A DNA stretch of 28,033 bases from positions 1 through 28,033 of the IMG/VR virus record IMGVR_UViG_3300021139_001732. One strand, 5' to 3'. The position numbers and the translations under genes are program-made. Under the pieces are notes generated by a model that did not search any database, was not told the DNA's origin, and was given only the letters and a program-made list of their open reading frames with translations. Source of the DNA: a virus. Each line of letters opens with the position of its first letter. Position 1 is the stretch's first letter. Shown piece after piece: positions 23,350-28,033 of this stretch.

Positions 23350-24476
23350 TTAAAAGGATCAAAGTGTGAGGGTGTTAATTCTGCAGCCCATTTAGATCTG
23401 GCTATCATAGTTTTTCTATCAAATAAAATAGGCTTAGCTTCTAACTTATGTAAATTAAAACTTTCTTCCATGTTATTGATTACTTCTTCTGGTATTACCT
23501 TATCAGAAAGCCAAACTAACTGGGCATTCTCATGGTAGTTATTTATTGCTAGTTCCCTATTTTCTGAACTATCTGTGGAATTCATACTTCTAAGAATAAA
23601 ACCGGCAATCCAGTCCCTGAATTCAGGGTTATCCCAAATCTCATTAATATTTTGTGTGCCCCAACCACTTGCTTTGTAATGGTTATAAATTGCAGTTGAT
23701 TTAGAATCAGTAAGTTTGAATAATTTTCCTGGTGTTTTTTCGTAAGCCCAAACACTTGGTACATCATCTCTCTTATCTCCAGTTAATATTTTCTCGAATA
23801 TTAATCTTTCCGGATCTATTTCTTCTAAGACACAAGATCCCAAAATCTTTCTTATTTTTTCTTGTTCAGTTTCAGTATCAAAGGAAATATCAAAAACTGA
23901 TAATTCCTGTTCTTTATTGAGATACTTTTCTTGCCATCCATTAGCAGCAACTATTTTGTTACTTTTAGAATTAGCATTCCAACAAATAGTCCAACCAGTT
24001 TCATCAACACCTGTTAATTGATGTGAATCCTTATCTCCAGAAAATATAACAACATTAGATCCACCATCTCTTAATTTCTTATTCCAGAACCAAAGAAGAT
24101 CATCTCCTTCTGCCCCCTGTGCTTTAGAATAAGTATATCCATTCAATTGAATAAAATTCCCGAAATCTTCTATGAGTTCAAAGAATGATCCCCAATCGAC
24201 TTGTTTATCTTTCTTTTCTTCTCTTGAACCTTTATACTCTGCACGTTCTACTTTTAAATTCTTTCTCCATGATCTAGAATCTTTTACAAAGATTACGTGA
24301 CCGTCTATTGGTATTTGGTTTAGGGAATAGCAAAGGTCCGTAATAATCTTCCTCATGAAAATATTCCTATCCGATTCTTTGGATAGGATTTCTCCTGGAT
24401 TACTTGCGCCAAATCCTGAAAATACACCAAACGTTTTATGGAAAAGATAATTCCCATCTATTATTACTGAAATCAT
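23337..24476 (-). CDS. rnh: 5'-3' flap nuclease, T4 RNase H-like
   Basis: This 379-residue FEN/PIN-family nuclease removes RNA primers and flaps during lagging-strand synthesis. The N-terminus VIIDGNYLFHKTF has Asp7. VKDSRSWRKNL has Asp66, with YKGSR (81-85) after it. AEGDDLL carries Glu123 and Asp125-Asp126. FSGDKDSHQ has Asp148 and Asp150. GDKRDDVPSVW supplies the later acidic site. These correspond in order to the metal ligands of T4 RNase H (305 residues). The protein is longer, with an extra C-terminal segment of roughly 70 residues. It follows the SLOG-like gene by 1 base and overlaps the following small gene by 13. The gp44, ligase and nuclease together suit Okazaki-fragment processing. 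Confidence 0.9.
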   Translation of the reverse strand: MISVIIDGNYLFHKTFGVFSGFGASNPGEILSKESDRNIFMRKIITDLCYSLNQIPIDGHVIFVKDSRSWRKNLKVERAEYKGSREEKKDKQVDWGSFFELIEDFGNFIQLNGYTYSKAQGAEGDDLLWFWNKKLRDGGSNVVIFSGDKDSHQLTGVDETGWTICWNANSKSNKIVAANGWQEKYLNKEQELSVFDISFDTETEQEKIRKILGSCVLEEIDPERLIFEKILTGDKRDDVPSVWAYEKTPGKLFKLTDSKSTAIYNHYKASGWGTQNINEIWDNPEFRDWIAGFILRSMNSTDSSENRELAINNYHENAQLVWLSDKVIPEEVINNMEESFNLHKLEAKPILFDRKTMIARSKWAAELTPSHFDPFNWKK

Positions 24477-24477
24477 A

Positions 24478-25044
24478 TTAACAATTTATTAAAAATCTAT
24501 TTTTGAATTTTTCTTCGTCCTCAATATCAGTACCAGATAAATCTCTATACTTCCATCCTTTTGGACATACTATTAATGTATTTATCCCCAATTTTAAACC
24601 GGCCTTTCCCCCAGATTCATCTAATCCTGTTTGTCCTCCAGTCCTTAACAAGGAAATTTCAATCTTTATATCCTCATGGGTTAAAACTTCTGTTAACAAT
24701 TTGGAAGTATAATCATCTAGTTCCTTCTGTGTATATTTTCCTTTCAAAGTATAAATACCATTACCTGCTATATTAAGAGTAATAGTATTATCCAATATAT
24801 TTCCTTTCGTAGCAGAGTTTAATTTTTTAACTATAAATCTTACTAACTCATCATTTATAATTAAGCCATTAGTTATATCTACAGGGATATAAACATTACC
24901 TTGTTCTTCTACTAATCTCTTAGTTAGTTTTTCTCCTGCCGAATTAAAATTTGCTGCTATTGCAATAGTAGCATTAGCAGAAGCATTTTCTTTGGTCCTT
25001 CCAACATAACTTGGATCAGGATTCTCCCGAAATTTTATCTCCAT
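24478..25044 (-). CDS. SLOG-superfamily protein (YpsA/molybdenum-carrier-like)
   Basis: This is a 188-residue protein. The second half has the Rossmann-like SLOG signature: SLLRTGGQTGLDESGGKAG at 131-149, with the GGQTG loop, then LGINTLIVCPKGWKYRDLSG and a C-terminal acidic block (DIEDEEKFKNRF). This pattern is typical of putative molybdenum-carrier/YpsA-like members that bind nucleotide-like ligands. The N-terminal half (VGRTKENASANATIAIAANFN) is not recognised. SLOG proteins are known as nucleotide-ligand sensors or hydrolases in defence and signalling contexts, so a role in nucleotide metabolism, or in sensing or blocking host signals, is possible. It sits between the UVR frame and the nuclease gene. 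Its start lies within the 3' end of the UVR frame. Confidence 0.7.
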   Translation of the reverse strand: MEIKFRENPDPSYVGRTKENASANATIAIAANFNSAGEKLTKRLVEEQGNVYIPVDITNGLIINDELVRFIVKKLNSATKGNILDNTITLNIAGNGIYTLKGKYTQKELDDYTSKLLTEVLTHEDIKIEISLLRTGGQTGLDESGGKAGLKLGINTLIVCPKGWKYRDLSGTDIEDEEKFKNRFLINC

Positions 25045-25228
25045 TGTTCTGGGTTTTAATTTTTATTCTATCCCTTATAATAACTGCTACCTCAAACTGT
25101 TGTTTAGAAATAGCATTTTTTAAAATCTTGAAAAGATTTTCCACTGACAAAGATTCTACCCCTGCTACGAATTCATCAAAATTTGTAGTCCTATATAACT
25201 TCTGTATTTTTTCTATATCATATATCTC
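25016..25228 (-). CDS. UVR-motif reading frame without canonical start, +1 to the kinase
   Basis: This is a 70-codon open frame with no ATG, GTG or TTG in its first 30 codons. It starts exactly where the kinase stops, in the +1 frame (kinase TTC TGA, then GAG in this frame). Residues following VENLFKILKNAISKQQFEVA, then VIIRDRIK, form a UVR motif. The simplest reading is that the kinase is continued by a +1 frameshift or that a sequence error split one gene. An alternative is a start at the internal TTG (MSVENLF), giving 44 residues. The joined product would be about 226 residues, nearer the usual guanylate-kinase length than 157 alone. Coding character is supported by the UVR motif. Confidence 0.5.
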   Translation of the reverse strand, partial: EIYDIEKIQKLYRTTNFDEFVAGVESLSVENLFKILKNAISKQQFEVAVIIRDRIKIKTQNNGDKISGES

Positions 25229-25700
25229 AGAAGTGGGAGTTAGTTATTTCAATATCATAATCAGTAAATCCATCAAAATCTATGGAATCTGTTTTCATTC
25301 TTCTCTCTGCGTTATCTGCATCCTTTCTTTGGAGTAGCCTTTCTTTAATTATTTTCAGGCCTGGATTTATATAAACAACTAATGACCTTTGTCTATCCTC
25401 TGGTTTAAGATTTCTAACACCATTGGGGGTCATAACAAATAGGTCTGCAGTTTCAAAATCCTCTTTTAAAGTTCCATATCTCCAGCCATTAAATTCATCA
25501 ATCTCATAAAACTTATCCCTGTTCTCATCAAAATATTCCCAATTGACAAATTTATAATCTACTCCTTCTACTTCACCTGGTCTAGCAGGTCTTGATGTAC
25601 AGGAAACGCAATGTTTGAAACCTCTTTTCTCAAAGAGTTTCCTCATATAATCTTTACCGCTGCCACCTCTACCGATAACAATAATTTTACTTCTTCCCAT
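25227..25700 (-). CDS. Guanylate-kinase-like nucleotide kinase, 157 residues
   Basis: A nucleoside monophosphate kinase fold is seen. P-loop GRGGSGKD is at residues 10-17. The guanylate-kinase block SCTSRPARPGEVEGVDYKFV (about 33-52) contains the TSRPxRPGE signature and the family's conserved Gly-Val-Asp-Tyr. NGWRYGT follows as in GMK. The frame could be extended 20 codons upstream, but that overlaps the clamp-loader gene and is hydrophobic, so ATG at 25700 is preferred, a 14-base overlap. At 157 residues it is shorter than usual (about 190-200), ending DYDIEITNSHF, where a GMK would continue. It would phosphorylate dGMP or similar nucleotides for phage DNA synthesis. The missing C-terminal helix appears in the +1 frame directly after the stop codon. 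Confidence 0.82.
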   Translation of the reverse strand: MGRSKIIVIGRGGSGKDYMRKLFEKRGFKHCVSCTSRPARPGEVEGVDYKFVNWEYFDENRDKFYEIDEFNGWRYGTLKEDFETADLFVMTPNGVRNLKPEDRQRSLVVYINPGLKIIKERLLQRKDADNAERRMKTDSIDFDGFTDYDIEITNSHF

Positions 25701-26643
25701 ATTGTTGAACCATTTTTTGTATTGAAAAGAATAAAGATAGTAAACTAACAGTTCCGTCAATTACTAAATTTCTTTGAGCTTGGTGTTGTGCTACAAGTAT
25801 TAATGTACTTGGAATAATACCGATTAAATCTGGTCTTTTCTCTTGTAGCCATTCGATAAAGTCATTCCCAAGACTTGCCATTACATCGTCAATATCGGAT
25901 GAATATTGGCCCACTATGACCTTATAATTATTAACTGTATCTGTACTTGATACTAACAACTTATAGAGATCTTCATAGTTCCAAGAATCGGTTACTTTAT
26001 CCTCGCCAATTTCTTTTAAGTTTTGAATTGTCCATCTTTGTATGGTATTCAAAACTGACCGCATATCTGGAAAATTCTTTTTGATTAGAAGTTTCAATGC
26101 AGAGTCAGTTATATTAATACCTAATTTTGTTAGAATTAATTTAATCCTGGATTCCCATTCTTTTTTAAGTAATTCTTCTTCCTCTTTATCTACTGGATCA
26201 AAGATAAAAGTTTCCAATCGAGATTGGATTGGTTCTGGTATTTTGTTAAGATAATTTGTTACTCCAACAAATCTAGTCCCTTTTGAGAATTTCTCAATAG
26301 TTACTTTTAATGCCAATAATGCCTGATTTGATAATCCATCAAACTCGTCCATTATAACAACCTTCATAGAATTAGCTCCATCTATAATAGATATAGTGGA
26401 GCAAAAATCAGTGATTTTGGTTCTTATGGTTTCGATTGAATTCTCATCCGACATATTGAGATACAGGTGCGGATGAGGTGCAGCTAAGATTTTAGCTAAT
26501 GTAGTTTTTCCGCAACCAGCGGATCCAGAGAATAGGACATTTTGTTGTAGTCCGTCTTGAAATACTTCCCTTATCCTGGCGGGAAGTATCATGTGTCGAA
26601 GTTCTTTCGGTCTTAACTTTTCTGTTAAAAGTGCATTTATCAT
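25687..26643 (-). CDS. 44: Clamp-loader large subunit, AAA+ ATPase (gp44-like)
   Basis: This is a 318-residue protein, against 319 in T4 gp44. Walker A GSAGCGKT is at 40-47 and Walker B VVIMDEFD at 95-102. Sensor 1 is VGVTN at 126-130. The QSRLE motif at 140-144 is the SRC-type arginine-finger motif of RFC and DnaX family loaders. A helical C-terminal collar follows from about 160. In T4 four gp44 subunits with one gp62 load the gp45 clamp on DNA at primer ends with ATP hydrolysis. It lies between ligase and the kinase. The ATG at 26643 is 3 bases from a perfect 14-bp inverted repeat that could mask translation initiation. Confidence 0.94.
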   Translation of the reverse strand: MINALLTEKLRPKELRHMILPARIREVFQDGLQQNVLFSGSAGCGKTTLAKILAAPHPHLYLNMSDENSIETIRTKITDFCSTISIIDGANSMKVVIMDEFDGLSNQALLALKVTIEKFSKGTRFVGVTNYLNKIPEPIQSRLETFIFDPVDKEEEELLKKEWESRIKLILTKLGINITDSALKLLIKKNFPDMRSVLNTIQRWTIQNLKEIGEDKVTDSWNYEDLYKLLVSSTDTVNNYKVIVGQYSSDIDDVMASLGNDFIEWLQEKRPDLIGIIPSTLILVAQHQAQRNLVIDGTVSLLSLFFSIQKMVQQYGKK

Positions 26644-26646
26644 ACA

Positions 26647-26686
26647 AATTTTAGCAGAAACCTATGGAAAGATTTCTGCTAAAATT
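26647..26686 (-). promoter_or_regulatory. Perfect 14-bp hairpin just before the gp44 start codon
   Basis: On the minus strand AATTTTAGCAGAAA (26673-26686) pairs perfectly with TTTCTGCTAAAATT (26647-26660), with a 12-base loop. The stem ends 3 bases before ATG, and no long U run follows, so it is not a typical terminator. It may control translation of gp44 or process the mRNA. Confidence 0.6.
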
Positions 26687-26706
26687 GTTAAGAATATTCG
26701 AAAATA

Positions 26707-28033
26707 TTAAGCCTTCCCTTGCTGGGATTTTAATTTCTCGAATGTATCAGCAACCTCTTTATCCGGGCGGATTTCCAATAGAGTCGGGAGGAATAGACTC
26801 CATTCTGAGGACTTGCTGTCCTGCACCAACATATTATATTTTACCTTTGCAATTTTGCCTATATAGGCATCAGTTCCATTGGCTTTTATTTCATCCAGAA
26901 ATGCTTCGCTGAACCCAGAGCCAACCTTAACCGTTAATTTCTTATCAGAGGTTTGGCAAATAAATCCGCCTATCCAGCCGTTGTCTTCGCGTTTGCTCAT
27001 CGGATTTGGATCTTCTACACCAATAATTTCCAAATCGCAATCCTTAATTTCCTTGAGCTTAATCCAGGAGGTACTTCTTTTGCATTCATAGACGTGGTCA
27101 ATGTCTTTCAGGATAACACCCTCGCCCTTTTCTACTTCTACGATATGTTTGTATATTTCCCAGATCTCATCCTTATTGGTGATCTCCCATTTTTGGCCTA
27201 ATGCCAAATGTGTAAATGTTTTGTCCTGAAATAGCATTTCAAGTAATGCCCGGCGCTGTGGATATTTTGTTGTTCCTTTTCCCTTGATAAGGGTGTCGCT
27301 ATGTTCAACATCGAAAAGGTTAAAAAGAAATGTATCCCCGATTGATTCAGAAGGATTTCCTGCAAGGATTGAAGTTACCTTTCCACTTACCGTAGTACGA
27401 GCGAAGTCTGTTAATTCGCCATCAACAAAAATACCGGTGCGATGCCCAACCAATTCTTTGATTTGTTCCGTGATTTTTTTAAGGAACCTGGCAGGAAGTT
27501 CATTGAAGTTACGCGTGAAATAAGTTATTTCCCCATTGAGGTCAATTTTGGCTATAATCCTTACGCCATCATACTTGAACTCGCAAACAATTTTTCGCCA
27601 TTTATTAATCCTTTCAATATCATCTTTAGCTAACATTAATTCAGGATCAGGAATTAATTCGCTGCCAACTGCTTTGTTGATAAGTTTCGCACCAAGACTG
27701 ATGTTCATATTCTTGGTAAAGATACGTCCCAACATTTTTTGGAGATCTGGAGAAAGACCGGAATTGGTTATTAAACTGTATACCCTACTACGATGATCTG
27801 AATTTGCAGAGGGTGCAGCCTTAAGTTCTTCTACGAGCAACTTAAAGTTCTTAAAGAGGTCAGGGCTAACCTCAGTTACAGTAGTGGCCGCATAATCTAC
27901 CTTATTTAGTTTGGTAGTTATAAATGGATTGTAGCAAACCTGCAAAATGTAATCAAGAACCTCATCACGATTTTTCTTGATCATTTCCTGCTTCGTTGCT
28001 ACTGATCCATTACCCTTCGTTGCCTCCAACTGA
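26707..28033 (-). CDS. 30: ATP-dependent DNA ligase, T4 gp30-like (5' end outside window)
   Basis: The frame enters from the right edge and codes for at least 440 residues. The only apparent start, TTG at 28029, is preceded by an in-frame codon, and comparison with T4 gp30 (487 residues) suggests that about 10-15 N-terminal residues lie outside. FKYDGVRI supplies the motif I lysine (K152 when counted from the TTG). GIFVDGEL (motif III), GEGVILKDI (motif IV) and TSWIKLKEI (motif V) follow. The last 110 residues carry an OB-fold-like part. The enzyme seals nicks with ATP, joining Okazaki fragments and repairing DNA. It is the first gene of the replication block seen here. The only feature between its stop and gp44 is the hairpin at 26647-26686. 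Confidence 0.93.
   Translation of the reverse strand, partial: QLEATKGNGSVATKQEMIKKNRDEVLDYILQVCYNPFITTKLNKVDYAATTVTEVSPDLFKNFKLLVEELKAAPSANSDHRSRVYSLITNSGLSPDLQKMLGRIFTKNMNISLGAKLINKAVGSELIPDPELMLAKDDIERINKWRKIVCEFKYDGVRIIAKIDLNGEITYFTRNFNELPARFLKKITEQIKELVGHRTGIFVDGELTDFARTTVSGKVTSILAGNPSESIGDTFLFNLFDVEHSDTLIKGKGTTKYPQRRALLEMLFQDKTFTHLALGQKWEITNKDEIWEIYKHIVEVEKGEGVILKDIDHVYECKRSTSWIKLKEIKDCDLEIIGVEDPNPMSKREDNGWIGGFICQTSDKKLTVKVGSGFSEAFLDEIKANGTDAYIGKIAKVKYNMLVQDSKSSEWSLFLPTLLEIRPDKEVADTFEKLKSQQGKA

Noticed and set aside
25701-25760. A 20-codon upstream extension of the guanylate-kinase-like gene
   Set aside because: It overlaps the clamp-loader coding end by a further 60 bases and is not kinase-like. 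The ATG at 25700 directly precedes the P-loop strand.
26707-28029. TTG at 28029 as the true start of the ligase gene
   Set aside because: The frame continues to the edge without a stop, and the visible N-terminus aligns with about residue 15 of T4 gp30. The gene is more likely truncated by the window.
1-28033. CRISPR array, tRNA or rRNA gene, or insertion sequence
   Set aside because: No regularly spaced repeats with spacers, no tRNA-like cloverleaf and no transposase motif were seen. The only long repeats are within the coding regions of the scaffold and fibres.

Overview
The window is a piece of a large, AT-rich (roughly two thirds A+T by eye) myovirus-type genome of the T4 superfamily. 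The evidence is a gp23-type major capsid protein, a gp21-type prohead protease, and replication proteins that match T4 gp44 (clamp loader), rnh (5' nuclease), gp30 (DNA ligase) and probably gp62. The host is probably a member of the Bacteroidota. Genes are preceded by A-rich leaders without Shine-Dalgarno sequences, and one phage gene has a signal peptide ending in the flavobacterial-style YSQ. The host call is an inference. I cannot name the phage.

Layout. From 1 to 1484 there is a leftward, partial homing-endonuclease-like gene (NUMOD3 motifs) and two rightward small genes: an unknown, and a membrane-anchored 3D/double-psi-barrel protein. Everything after that is on the minus strand. From 1473 to 12167 is a head-morphogenesis block. 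Read in the direction of transcription it runs: a 727-residue virion-like protein, a fused prohead protease and scaffold, the major capsid protein with a terminator after it, two paralogous coiled-coil proteins, and a 794-residue virion-like protein. From 12305 to 16829 is a mixed accessory block: an exported small protein with a terminator, a PolB-exo2-type 3'-5' exonuclease, an unknown phage protein, a UvdE-like TIM-barrel protein lacking several metal ligands, a DUF115/MptE-like protein, a HExxH metallopeptidase and a UVR-motif protein. From 16854 to 22635 two very large collagen-like fibre genes lie in tandem. From 22681 to the right edge is a replication block: gp62-like, an unknown, RNase H/flap nuclease, a SLOG-like protein, a UVR-motif reading frame without a start codon, a guanylate-kinase-like protein, gp44 and DNA ligase.

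How the parts fit. The capsid genes show several layers of likely coordination. A recurrent AT-rich box (AGATATATAAAA-like) precedes five apparent late transcription units. Several proteins begin with a short peptide resembling the T4 capsid-targeting sequence, ending in a prohead-protease site (FIxE or LxE), which suggests that they are packaged in the head and trimmed. The scaffold domain is fused to the protease and carries fifteen contiguous 14-residue repeats. The gp44, gp62, ligase and RNase H genes would serve DNA synthesis and Okazaki-fragment processing.

The most unusual items are the protease-scaffold fusion with its 14-residue repeats, the putative late promoter, the shared targeting peptides, the kinase/UVR +1 frame junction, the apparently inactive UvdE-like protein, and a possible fibre-modifying protein beside Ser-rich collagen-like fibres. 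All functional statements rest on motif recognition by eye. No database search was run.
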